From an uncultured Roseateles sp. (GTDB lineage Bacteria > Pseudomonadota > Gammaproteobacteria > Burkholderiales > Burkholderiaceae_C): a stretch of DNA of 64,000 nt. The position numbers and the translations under genes were made by a program. The notes under the pieces were generated by a model that was not told the DNA's origin, did not search any database, and saw only the letters and a program-made list of their open reading frames with translations. Positions 33,014 to 40,973 of the stretch are shown piece by piece (within the stretch, counting starts at the first letter, position 1; every line of letters begins with the position of its first letter). Location of the stretch: contig NZ_CAJYPS010000014.1 in NCBI RefSeq assembly GCF_913777145.1, positions 124,001 through 188,000 on the forward strand. The letters run 5' to 3'.

Positions 33014-35479
33014 ATGAAGAAGATGAAGCTCGTGTTGATAGGCAACGGCATGGCCGGCGTGCGCACGCTGGAGGAGCTGCTGAAGATCGCGCCGGACCTC
33101 TACGACATCACGGTGTTCGGCGCCGAGCCCCACCCCAACTACAACCGCATCCTGCTGTCGCCCGTGCTGGCGGGCGAGCAGACGCTGGACGAGATCGTGC
33201 TGAACCCGCTGGCCTGGTACGAGCAGCACGGCATCACGCTGCACCTGGGCAAGACCGTGGTGTCAGTGGACCGCGCGCGCCGCGTCGTGAGCGCGGCGGA
33301 CGGCACCGAGGCCGCCTACGACCGCCTGCTGATCGCCACCGGCTCCACGCCTTTCATGCTGCCGGTGCCGGGTCGAGAGCTGCAGGGCGTGATCGGCTAT
33401 CGCGACATCGCCGACACCCACACCATGATCGACGCGGCGAAGGCGCACCGTCATGCGGTGGTGATAGGTGGCGGCCTGCTGGGCCTGGAGGCGGCCAACG
33501 GGTTGATGCTGCGCGGCATGCAGGTCACGGTGGTGCACCTGGCCGACTGGCTGATGGAGCGCCAGCTGGACCGCACGGCCGGCCAGTTGCTGCAGCAGTC
33601 GCTGGTCGAGCGCGGCCTGAGCTTCGAGCTGGGCGCGCAGACCGCGGCGCTGCTGGGCAACGAGGCGGGACGGGAGGATGGGGAAGGGGCCCCGTCCGTT
33701 GGCCGGGTCCGTGCCGTGCAGCTCAAGGACGGCCGCGAGCTGCCGGCCGACCTGGTCGTGATGGCCGCCGGCATACGCCCCAACACCGCGCTGGCCGAGC
33801 AGATGGGTCTGCATGTGAACCGCGGCATCGTCGTCACCGACACGCTGCAGACCGTCACCGATGCGCGCATCTACGCGGTGGGCGAGTGCGCGGCGCACCG
33901 CGGCGTGGCCTACGGGCTGGTGGCGCCGCTGTTCGAGCAGGCCAAGGTCTGCGCCACCCACCTGGCGCAGTTCGGCATCGGCCGCTACCTGGGCAGCCAG
34001 ACCAGCACCAAGCTCAAGGTCACCGGCATCGACCTGTTCTCGGCCGGCGACTTCATGGGCGGCGCGGGCTGCGAGGAGATCCTGCTGTCCGACCCCTCGG
34101 CCGGCATCTACAAGAAGCTGGTGCTGCGCGACGACAGGCTGGTGGGCGCCTGCCTGTATGGCGACACGGTGGACGGCAGCTGGTATTTCAAGCTGATCCG
34201 CGAGGGCCGGGCCGTCAGCGACCTGCGCGACCGCCTGATGTTCGGCGAGAGCAACATCGGCGACGTGGGCCACCAGGGCCACAGCAAGGCCGCGGCCATG
34301 GCCGACAGTGACGAGGTCTGCGGCTGCAACGGCGTCAGCAAGGGCACGATCTGCAAGGCCATCAAGGAGAAGGGCCTGTTCACGCTGGAAGAGGTGCGCA
34401 AGCACACCAAGGCCAGCGCGTCCTGCGGCTCCTGCACCGGCCTGGTGGAGCAGCTGCTGATGTTCACCGCCGGTGGCGACTACTCCGCCACGCCGCGCAA
34501 GAAGGCGGTCTGCGGCTGCACCGACCTGGGCCACCAGGAGGTGCGCGACGCGATCTTCCAGCAGCACCTCACCAGCATCCCGGCCGTGATGCAGGCGCTG
34601 GCCTGGCGCACGCCCGACGGTTGCGCCACCTGCCGCCCCGCGCTGAACTACTACCTGATCAGCAGCTGGCCCAAGGAAGCGCGCGACGACCCGCAGAGCC
34701 GCTTCATCAATGAGCGCAGCCACGCCAACATCCAGAAGGACGGCAGCTACTCGGTGATCCCGCGCATGTGGGGCGGCGAGACCACCGCCGCCGAGCTGCG
34801 CCGCATCGCCGACGCGGTGGACAAGTACAAGATCCCGACCGTCAAGGTCACCGGCGGTCAGCGCATCGACCTGCTGGGCGTCAAGAAGGAAGACCTGGTC
34901 AATGTGTGGCGAGATATCGGCATGCCCTCGGGCCATGCCTATGCGAAGGCGCTGCGCACCGTGAAGACCTGCGTGGGGGCCGAGTGGTGCCGCATGGGTA
35001 CGCAGGACAGCACGCAGATGGGCAAGATTCTCGAGCGCGCGATGTGGCGCATGTATGCGCCGCACAAGGTCAAGTTCGCGGTGTCGGGCTGCCCGCGCAA
35101 CTGCGCGGAGGCCGGCATCAAGGATGTGGGCATCATCGGCGTGGACTCAGGCTGGGAGATGTACATAGGTGGCAACGGCGGCATCAAGACCGAGGTGGCC
35201 GAGTTCTTCGTGAAGCTCAAGACGCCCGAGGAGGTGCTGGAGACCACCGGCGCCTTCATGCAGCTCTACCGCAAGGAGGGCTGGTACCTGGAGCGCACCG
35301 TGCACTTCCTGCAGCGCGTGGGCATGGACTACCTCAAGCGCCGCATCCTCGACGACGCCGAGGGGCGCCGTGCGCTGTGGGCCGAGCTGCAGTTCGCGCT
35401 GGACGGCGAGCCCGACCCATGGTTCGAGTTCGACAAGGCCCGCGTGGACCTGCGCCAGTTCGACCCCGTCAACGCCTGA
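33014..35479 (+). CDS. nirB: Assimilatory NAD(P)H nitrite reductase large subunit NirB
   Basis: An 821-residue enzyme that reduces nitrite to ammonia. Order: FAD domain with LVLIGNGMAGVRTLE; NAD domain with HAVVIGGGLLGLEAAN; two BFD-like [2Fe-2S] segments, CGCNGVSKGTIC with CGSCTG, then VCGCTDLGHQEVRDAI with CATCRP; and the sulfite/nitrite reductase half. The [4Fe-4S]-siroheme cysteines are in CVGAEWCRMG and GCPRNCAEAG. A short extra loop, GREDGEGAPSVG at about residue 220, interrupts the NAD region without breaking the frame. AAGGA precedes the ATG at 33014. nirD, nasA and cobA follow on the same strand. Confidence 0.95.
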   Translation: MKKMKLVLIGNGMAGVRTLEELLKIAPDLYDITVFGAEPHPNYNRILLSPVLAGEQTLDEIVLNPLAWYEQHGITLHLGKTVVSVDRARRVVSAADGTEAAYDRLLIATGSTPFMLPVPGRELQGVIGYRDIADTHTMIDAAKAHRHAVVIGGGLLGLEAANGLMLRGMQVTVVHLADWLMERQLDRTAGQLLQQSLVERGLSFELGAQTAALLGNEAGREDGEGAPSVGRVRAVQLKDGRELPADLVVMAAGIRPNTALAEQMGLHVNRGIVVTDTLQTVTDARIYAVGECAAHRGVAYGLVAPLFEQAKVCATHLAQFGIGRYLGSQTSTKLKVTGIDLFSAGDFMGGAGCEEILLSDPSAGIYKKLVLRDDRLVGACLYGDTVDGSWYFKLIREGRAVSDLRDRLMFGESNIGDVGHQGHSKAAAMADSDEVCGCNGVSKGTICKAIKEKGLFTLEEVRKHTKASASCGSCTGLVEQLLMFTAGGDYSATPRKKAVCGCTDLGHQEVRDAIFQQHLTSIPAVMQALAWRTPDGCATCRPALNYYLISSWPKEARDDPQSRFINERSHANIQKDGSYSVIPRMWGGETTAAELRRIADAVDKYKIPTVKVTGGQRIDLLGVKKEDLVNVWRDIGMPSGHAYAKALRTVKTCVGAEWCRMGTQDSTQMGKILERAMWRMYAPHKVKFAVSGCPRNCAEAGIKDVGIIGVDSGWEMYIGGNGGIKTEVAEFFVKLKTPEEVLETTGAFMQLYRKEGWYLERTVHFLQRVGMDYLKRRILDDAEGRRALWAELQFALDGEPDPWFEFDKARVDLRQFDPVNA

Positions 35480-35497
35480 CCCCGCAAGGAGCACCCC

Positions 35498-35893
35498 ATG
35501 AACGACTGGACCGAGATCTGCCCCCTGGACGACATCCCCGTGCTGGGCTCGCGCCGTGTGCAGCGCGTCGACGCGCCAGCCGTGGCGCTGTTCCGCACCC
35601 GCGACGACCGCGTGTTCGCGCTGCTGGACCGCTGCCCGCACAAGGGCGGTCCGCTGTCCCAGGGCCTGGTGCATGGGGAGGCGGTGAGCTGCCCGCTGCA
35701 TGGCCAGATCGTGGGCCTGGCGGACGGCCGCGTGCAGGCGCCGGACGAAGGCTGCGTGCCGCGCTTCGAGGTGCAGGTGCTGGACGGCATCGTCAGCCTG
35801 CGCCGCGGCGAGTTGGAGGAACTGGGGGTGGAGCTGGCCGCGCCGGTGGCCGGCCCGGCCTGGCGGCTGGCGCGGGCCGCCTGCAGCCGCTGA
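35498..35893 (+). CDS. nirD: Nitrite reductase small subunit NirD with intact Rieske ligands
   Basis: A 131-residue Rieske-fold subunit that partners NirB. Unlike E. coli NirD, which has lost the cluster ligands, this one keeps both halves of the Rieske motif, RCPHKGGPLSQG at about residue 46 and SCPLHGQIVG at about 66, so it probably carries a [2Fe-2S] cluster. AAGGAG stands before the ATG, 18 bases after the nirB stop. Start and end agree with the family; the C-terminal tail ELGVELAAPVAGPAW is variable in relatives. Confidence 0.92.
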   Translation: MNDWTEICPLDDIPVLGSRRVQRVDAPAVALFRTRDDRVFALLDRCPHKGGPLSQGLVHGEAVSCPLHGQIVGLADGRVQAPDEGCVPRFEVQVLDGIVSLRRGELEELGVELAAPVAGPAWRLARAACSR

Positions 35894-35909
35894 AGGCCGG
35901 GAGCCCGCG

Positions 35910-38717
35910 ATGGCCGAGACCCGTTCCACCTGCCCCTACTGCGGCGTCGGTTGCGGCGTCATCATCCAGGCCGAGGCCGGCCGCATCACCGGCGTGCGCG
36001 GCGACCCCGAGCACCCGGCCAACTTCGGGCGGCTGTGCAGCAAGGGCGCGACGCTGCACCTCACGGCCGCGGCCGAGTTGCAGACCCACACGCGGCTGCT
36101 GCAGCCCCTGCGCCGCCTGCAGCGCGGCGGGCCTGCCCAGCCGCTGGCCTGGGACGCCGCGCTGGATCACGGCGCCGAGCGCCTCGCGCAGATCCATGCC
36201 GAGCATGGGCCCGACGCCATCGGCGTCTACGTGTCCGGCCAGCTGTTGACCGAGGACTACCACGTGTTCAACAAGCTGGTGCGCGGCGTGCTGGCCAGCC
36301 ACCAGATCGACAGCAACTCGCGCTTGTGCATGAGCAGCGCGGTGGCCGGCTACAAGGCCAGCCTGGGCGCGGACGCGCCGCCCTGCAGCTATGAAGACCT
36401 GGCCCTGGCGGACTGCGTGTTCATCAGCGGCAGCAACACCGCGCTGGCCCATCCGGTGCTGATGCGCCGCCTGGAGGACGCGCGCCGCGCGCGGCCCGGG
36501 CAGCGCTGGATCGTCGTCGACCCGCGGCGCACCGAGACCGCGGCGATGGCCGACCTGCACCTGGCGCTGCGCCCCGGCAGCGATGTCGCGCTGTGCCACG
36601 GCCTGCTGCACCTGATGCTGTGGGAGGGCTGGCTGGACACGCGCTTCATCGCCGAGCACACCGAGGGCTTCGAGGCGCTGAAGGCGCGCGTGCGCGAGTT
36701 CAACCCTGCGCACACGGCCCGGCTCACCGGCATTGCCGAGGCCGATCTGCTGACCGCCGCGCGCTGGTTCGCCACCTCGGGCGCCACGCTGTCGCTGTAC
36801 TGCCAGGGCCTGAACCAGAGCAGCGCCGGCACCGACAAGAACCGCGCGCTGATCAACCTGCACCTGGCCACCGGCCAGATCGCCCGGCCCGGCGCCGGCC
36901 CGTTCTCGCTGACCGGCCAGCCCAATGCGATGGGCGGGCGCGAGGCCGGCGGCATGGCCACGCTGCTGCCCGGTCACCGCGACCCGAGCAACGCCGAGCA
37001 CCGCGCCGAGATCGCCGCGCTGTGGGGCCTGCCCGCGCTGTCCGAGCGCCCGGGGCGCAGCGCGGTGGAGATGTTCCAGGCTGCGGCGGACGGGGAGGTC
37101 AAGGCGCTGTGGATAGCCTGCACCAACCCGGCCCAGTCCCTGCCCGACCAGGCCATGGTGCGCCGTGCGCTGCAGCGGGCCGAATTCGTGATCGTGCAGG
37201 AAGCCTTTGCCGGCACTGCCACCGCGGCCTATGCGGACCTGCTGCTGCCGGCGGCCACCTGGGGCGAGAAGGAGGGCACGGTCACCAACAGCGAGCGCCG
37301 CATCAGCCGCGTGCGCGCCGCGGTGGCACCGGCCGGCCAGGCGCGCGCCGACTGGGCGATCGCGGCCGACCTGGGCCGGCGCCTGGCCCGCCGCATCGCG
37401 CCCGAGCGCGAGCGCCTGCTGTGCTTCGCGTCGCCCGAGGATGTGTGGGGCGAGCATCGCGAGGCCACGCGCGGCCGCGACCTCGACATCACCGGCCTCA
37501 GCTACGCGCTGCTGGACAGCGCCGGCCCACAGCAGTGGCCGATGCCCCAGGGCCAGGCCCAGGGCACCGCGCGGCTCTATGCCGACGGCCGATTCGCCAC
37601 GCCCGACGGCCGCGCCCGCTTCGCCGACGTCGAGGCCTGCCCGCTGGCCGAGCCGCGCTCGGCGCGCTACCCCTTCACGCTGAGCACCGGCCGCCTGCGC
37701 GACCAGTGGCACGGCATGAGTCGCACCGGCCTGCTGGGCCGGCTGTTTGGCGACGCGCCGCTGCCGCAGCTGGCGCTGCATCCGCAAGACCTGGCCCAGC
37801 GTCGGCTGCGCGAGGGCCAGTGGGTGCGCGTGCAGTCCGCGCGCGGCGAGCTGCGCCTGCCCGTGCGTGCCGCGCCCGAGCTGGCGCCAGGCCTGGCCGA
37901 CCTGCCCATGCACTGGGGCTCGGAAGTGCTGGGCGGCCGTGATGCGCAGGGCCAGCCGCTGGCCGGCGTCAACGGCCTGACGCTGCCGGCGCTGTGCCCG
38001 CAATCGCGCCAGCCCGAGCTCAAGGCGGCGGCGGTCAGCGTGGAGCCGCTGGCCGTGGGCTGGGAGCTGCGCGCCTGGGGCTGGTTCATGCAAGAAGAGG
38101 CCTGGGCGCTGCGCGAGCGCCTGCAGCCGCTGCTGCGCGGGCTGGACGCGGCGCTGCTGCTGCCCTTCGGCCGCGAGCCCGATACGCAGCAGGAGCTGGG
38201 CTGGATGCTGTGGGCCGCACATGCCGAGGCGCCGCCGCGCGAGTTGCTGGCCGACGCGCTGGCCGCCTTTGGCGCGGATGACGCCGCGACGCTGCGCTAC
38301 GACGCCGGGCCGGGCCGCTCGCTGCGGCTGCTGCGCGTGGAGGCTGGCGCCCCCGAGGCACGCCTGCGCAGTGCCTGGCTGTCCGGCCCGCCGGCCGAAT
38401 TGCAGCCGGCCGCCGGCGCGCTGCAGGCCTGGGTGCGCGAGCGCATGCCGCTGCCCTGCGCGGCGCGCCAGCTGCTGCGCCCCGGTGTGGACCCGGCCCA
38501 ACTGGGGGCCGCACCGCCGCGCGGCCCGCAGCTGTGCAGCTGCATGGACGTCAGCGAGGCCAGTGCCGTGGAGGCGCTGGCCGCTGCCGACGGCTCGCCC
38601 GAGACCCGCGTGGCCGCGGCCCAGGCCGCCACCCGCTGCGGCACGCAGTGCGGCTCCTGCCTGCCGAGGCTGCGCCGGTTGGCGGCGCAGCAGGCACAGA
38701 CCGCCGGCACGACCTGA
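35910..38717 (+). CDS. nasA: Assimilatory nitrate reductase catalytic subunit NasA
   Basis: A 935-residue molybdopterin enzyme that reduces nitrate to nitrite. The N-terminal [4Fe-4S] site is CPYCGVGCGV with the fourth cysteine in RLCSKGA. The molybdopterin core shows SNSRLCMSSAVAGYKASLG, QGLNQSSAGTDKNRALINLH and TGQPNAMGGREAGGMA. A C-terminal BFD-like [2Fe-2S] domain is present (CSCMDVSEA and CGTQCGSCLPRL, about 860-915), the layout of NasA that accepts electrons through this extra domain. No separate reductase subunit gene is seen next to it. GGGAG lies before the ATG at 35910. Confidence 0.94.
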   Translation: MAETRSTCPYCGVGCGVIIQAEAGRITGVRGDPEHPANFGRLCSKGATLHLTAAAELQTHTRLLQPLRRLQRGGPAQPLAWDAALDHGAERLAQIHAEHGPDAIGVYVSGQLLTEDYHVFNKLVRGVLASHQIDSNSRLCMSSAVAGYKASLGADAPPCSYEDLALADCVFISGSNTALAHPVLMRRLEDARRARPGQRWIVVDPRRTETAAMADLHLALRPGSDVALCHGLLHLMLWEGWLDTRFIAEHTEGFEALKARVREFNPAHTARLTGIAEADLLTAARWFATSGATLSLYCQGLNQSSAGTDKNRALINLHLATGQIARPGAGPFSLTGQPNAMGGREAGGMATLLPGHRDPSNAEHRAEIAALWGLPALSERPGRSAVEMFQAAADGEVKALWIACTNPAQSLPDQAMVRRALQRAEFVIVQEAFAGTATAAYADLLLPAATWGEKEGTVTNSERRISRVRAAVAPAGQARADWAIAADLGRRLARRIAPERERLLCFASPEDVWGEHREATRGRDLDITGLSYALLDSAGPQQWPMPQGQAQGTARLYADGRFATPDGRARFADVEACPLAEPRSARYPFTLSTGRLRDQWHGMSRTGLLGRLFGDAPLPQLALHPQDLAQRRLREGQWVRVQSARGELRLPVRAAPELAPGLADLPMHWGSEVLGGRDAQGQPLAGVNGLTLPALCPQSRQPELKAAAVSVEPLAVGWELRAWGWFMQEEAWALRERLQPLLRGLDAALLLPFGREPDTQQELGWMLWAAHAEAPPRELLADALAAFGADDAATLRYDAGPGRSLRLLRVEAGAPEARLRSAWLSGPPAELQPAAGALQAWVRERMPLPCAARQLLRPGVDPAQLGAAPPRGPQLCSCMDVSEASAVEALAAADGSPETRVAAAQAATRCGTQCGSCLPRLRRLAAQQAQTAGTT

Positions 38718-38755
38718 CCCCAGCGCGATTCCCCCTCTTGCCCAGGAGAACTTCC

Positions 38756-39550
38756 ATGCGCGATAGCCATCCCGTGTATCTGGTCGGCGCCGGCCCCGGC
38801 GACCCGGAGCTGCTGACGCTCAAGGCGGTGCGCGTGCTGCGCGAGGCCACGGTGGTGATGGTGGACGACCTGGTGGGCGAGCAGGTGCTGGACGCGGTGT
38901 TCGGCGATGCGCCGAGGCCGCGCGTCGTGCAGGTGGGCAAGCGCGGCCACCGCGCGGGCGCCACGCCCCAGGCCTTCATCGAGAAGCTGCTGGTGCGCGA
39001 GGCGCTGGCCGGCGAGCGCGTGGTGCGCCTCAAGGGCGGCGACCCGCTGGTGTTCGGCCGCGCGGGCGAGGAGATGAGCGCGCTGCACGAGGCTGGCGTG
39101 GAGGTGAGGGTGGTGAACGGCATCACGTCGGGCCTGGCGGCGGTGAACGCGCTGGGCGTGGGCTGGACCGACCGCCGCGCTGGCGCCCAGGGTGTGCTGC
39201 TGCTGACCGGCCATGCGCAGGCCGGCGGCGCGGCGCCCGACTGGGCGGCCGCCGCGCGGCTGGCCGCGGGCGGCACCACGCTGGTGATCTACATGGGCGT
39301 GCAGCAGGCCGGCGCCATCTGTGCGGCCTTGCGCGAGGTGCTGCCGGCCGACTGGCCCGCGGCCGTGGTGCAACAGGCCAGCCTCGGCGCGCAGCGCCAT
39401 GCGCTCAGCACGCTGGAAGCGCTGCCCCGGCTGCTGGTGGCCCAGGGCTTTGCGAGCCCGGCCATTCTGGTGATAGGGCCGGTGCTGGCCCAGGCCCGGG
39501 CGCTCGCCGACGAGGACCTGCTGGCCTGGGCGGTGAGGCAGTCGGGCTGA
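38756..39550 (+). CDS. cobA: Uroporphyrinogen-III C-methyltransferase (siroheme pathway)
   Basis: A 264-residue SUMT-type methyltransferase that makes precorrin-2, the precursor of siroheme. Family motifs are YLVGAGPGDPELLTLKA at the start, VRLKGGDPLVFGRAGEE near residue 95 and VVNGITSGLAAVNALG near 122. AGGAG lies eight bases before the ATG. As last gene of the nirB-nirD-nasA group it supplies the siroheme that NirB needs. It is a stand-alone SUMT without the CysG dehydrogenase/chelatase part, so those steps must be encoded elsewhere. Confidence 0.93.
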   Translation: MRDSHPVYLVGAGPGDPELLTLKAVRVLREATVVMVDDLVGEQVLDAVFGDAPRPRVVQVGKRGHRAGATPQAFIEKLLVREALAGERVVRLKGGDPLVFGRAGEEMSALHEAGVEVRVVNGITSGLAAVNALGVGWTDRRAGAQGVLLLTGHAQAGGAAPDWAAAARLAAGGTTLVIYMGVQQAGAICAALREVLPADWPAAVVQQASLGAQRHALSTLEALPRLLVAQGFASPAILVIGPVLAQARALADEDLLAWAVRQSG

Positions 39551-39642
39551 GGCCACCCCACACAGGTCAGGGATGTGCGCCCTGCATGCCGCTGGCCCGG
39601 CGGTGGCTTCCTAGAATGAGGCTCACTCCGAAAGCCGAGCCC

Positions 39643-40092
39643 ATGGGCCAACATCAAGCCGACACGCTGCGCGAAGTCTTCTACGTCAGCCGCGCGCTGC
39701 TCGGTCCGGACGAGGTCCAGCCGCTGCTCACGCGGGCACGGCTCAACAACCAGCGCCTGGGACTGACCGGCGCGCTGCTCTACTCCGGCGGGCATTTCGC
39801 GCAGGTGCTGGAAGGACCGGGCGAGGTTTTGGCCCAGGTGATGGACGCGATCGCCCGCGATGCGCGCCACGACCAGCTGCGCTGCCTGCAGCAGGGCGAC
39901 ATTGCGCAGCGCCGCCTGGGCGACTGGGACATGGCCTTCCTGAACGGGCAGGGCGCGGATGATCTGCTGCAGCAACTGCTGTGGAGCGAGCAAGACCTGC
40001 CCCCTGAGCGGGTGCAGCGACTGATGCAGCACCTGCTGGCGGCTGCCGGCTCCGCGGATCAGGTGCGCAGCAGCGGCGCGCGGAACTCGTAG
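39643..40092 (+). CDS. BLUF-domain blue-light sensor protein
   Basis: A 149-residue protein with a BLUF flavin-binding domain at about 8-105. Key residues are present: the photoactive tyrosine in VFYVSRALL (Tyr14), the asparagine in RLNNQRLGLTG, the glutamine in HFAQVLEGP (Gln54) and the W/M pair in GDWDMAFLNG. The C-terminal 40 residues form helices (DDLLQQLLWSEQDLPPERVQ) and no output domain, so it is a short BLUF protein that should signal by protein contact. Start at the ATG 39643; no good ribosome binding site is seen. Its last 34 bases overlap the tail of the opposite-strand regulator gene. Confidence 0.85.
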   Translation: MGQHQADTLREVFYVSRALLGPDEVQPLLTRARLNNQRLGLTGALLYSGGHFAQVLEGPGEVLAQVMDAIARDARHDQLRCLQQGDIAQRRLGDWDMAFLNGQGADDLLQQLLWSEQDLPPERVQRLMQHLLAAAGSADQVRSSGARNS

Positions 40093-40772
40093 CCGACGCG
40101 GGCGACCGAGCGTATCGGTGCCGCCTGGTGGGTGGCCTGCTCGATGTGCTTGCGCAGGCGGTACAGCGTGGCGTGCAGCGCGTTGTCGCGCTCGCCGGCG
40201 TCATCACCCCACAGTGATTCGCACAGCTGCTGGCGCGTGGCGCGGCCATCGCCCGTGGTTGCGAAGCAGCACATCAGCCGCCACTCGGCCTCGCTGAGCG
40301 CGATCAGCTCGCCCAGCGGGCCGCGCAGGCTCTGGCTGAGGTTTTCCAGCGTCCAGCCCAGCGGAGCGGGGCGGCCCTCGGGGGCCATCGCGCAGCGCCG
40401 CAGCAGGGCGGCCAGGGCCGCCTCCAGCTGGGTGTCGGGCAGGTCGGGCGGCAGCACCAGGTCCGCACCCTGCGCCAGGCATTCGAGAAAGGTCGGCGCG
40501 TCGGCACTGGCGACCAGCGCCGCGATAGGCGCTGCGCTGCGGCGCCGCACCAGCCGCACCAGATCCGGGCCGGCCACGCCCAGCTGGCTGGCGGCGATCA
40601 CGTAGAGGCCATAGTCATACGGGGCCTCGCCCAGCAGGAAGTCGTCGCTGTCCGCGAAATGCACCACCGCGTCCCCGGCCAAGCGCGGCGCACGCGGCGC
40701 GATCCAGGCGGCACGCCGCCCGGCGGCGGCCAGTGGCGCGCTCAGCGGGCTGGTGGAGACAGGGGACATCAT
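40059..40772 (-). CDS. OmpR-type regulator with a degenerate receiver domain
   Basis: A 237-residue regulator. The C-terminal winged helix of the OmpR/PhoB type (about 145-232) has LSEAEWRLMCCFATTGDG, LCESLWGDDAG and LYRLRKHIEQ with VGYEFRAPL at the end. The N-terminal 120 residues keep a receiver-like pattern, but the phosphoacceptor site reads YGLYVIAASQLG, with Ala where Asp is expected, so it should not be phosphorylated in the usual way. It may respond through a protein partner; the BLUF gene, which converges on it and overlaps its 3' end, is a candidate. ATG at 40772 or 40769; no strong ribosome binding site. Confidence 0.78.
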   Translation of the reverse strand: MMSPVSTSPLSAPLAAAGRRAAWIAPRAPRLAGDAVVHFADSDDFLLGEAPYDYGLYVIAASQLGVAGPDLVRLVRRRSAAPIAALVASADAPTFLECLAQGADLVLPPDLPDTQLEAALAALLRRCAMAPEGRPAPLGWTLENLSQSLRGPLGELIALSEAEWRLMCCFATTGDGRATRQQLCESLWGDDAGERDNALHATLYRLRKHIEQATHQAAPIRSVARVGYEFRAPLLRT

Positions 40773-40852
40773 TTGTGACAAGCGACTCGGCAGGGGCTAC
40801 AGCATATTGCCGTGGGAGCCGGCCACGTGATTTGCTGCACATCAAGTAAGAA

Positions 40853-40872
40853 CTGACAAATTGTTTTGTCAG
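40853..40872. promoter_or_regulatory. Perfect palindrome between the regulator and chemoreceptor genes
   Basis: CTGACAAA and TTTGTCAG form a perfect 8-base inverted repeat around TTGT in an AT-rich patch of the divergent intergenic region. It lies 80 bases upstream of the regulator's start codon and 101 bases upstream of the chemoreceptor's start codon. It has the shape of a dimeric repressor or activator site; which protein binds is unknown. Confidence 0.45.
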
Positions 40873-40898
40873 ATGTTATTGGTTAAGGTTTCATCCCC

Positions 40899-40952
40899 GG
40901 TTTCGCAGCGACCCGCACCCGTGGTGCGCCCCGGTCTCGAGGCTGCGAAACC
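40899..40952 (+). other. Structured 5' leader of the chemoreceptor-EAL operon
   Basis: Perfect 11-base arms GGTTTCGCAGC (40899-40909) and GCTGCGAAACC (40942-40952) enclose a 6-base stem CGCACC-CGT-GGTGCG (40914-40928). The outer stem ends eight bases before the GGAG that serves the start codon at 40974. The arrangement could gate translation. It does not match the GEMM cyclic-di-GMP riboswitch consensus as I know it. Confidence 0.5.
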
Positions 40953-40973
40953 TTGCAACCGGAGATGCTTGGA

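Noticed and set aside
35793-38501. 902-codon minus-strand open frame opposite nasA
   Set aside because: Antisense shadow of nasA with no recognisable domain; no start signal.
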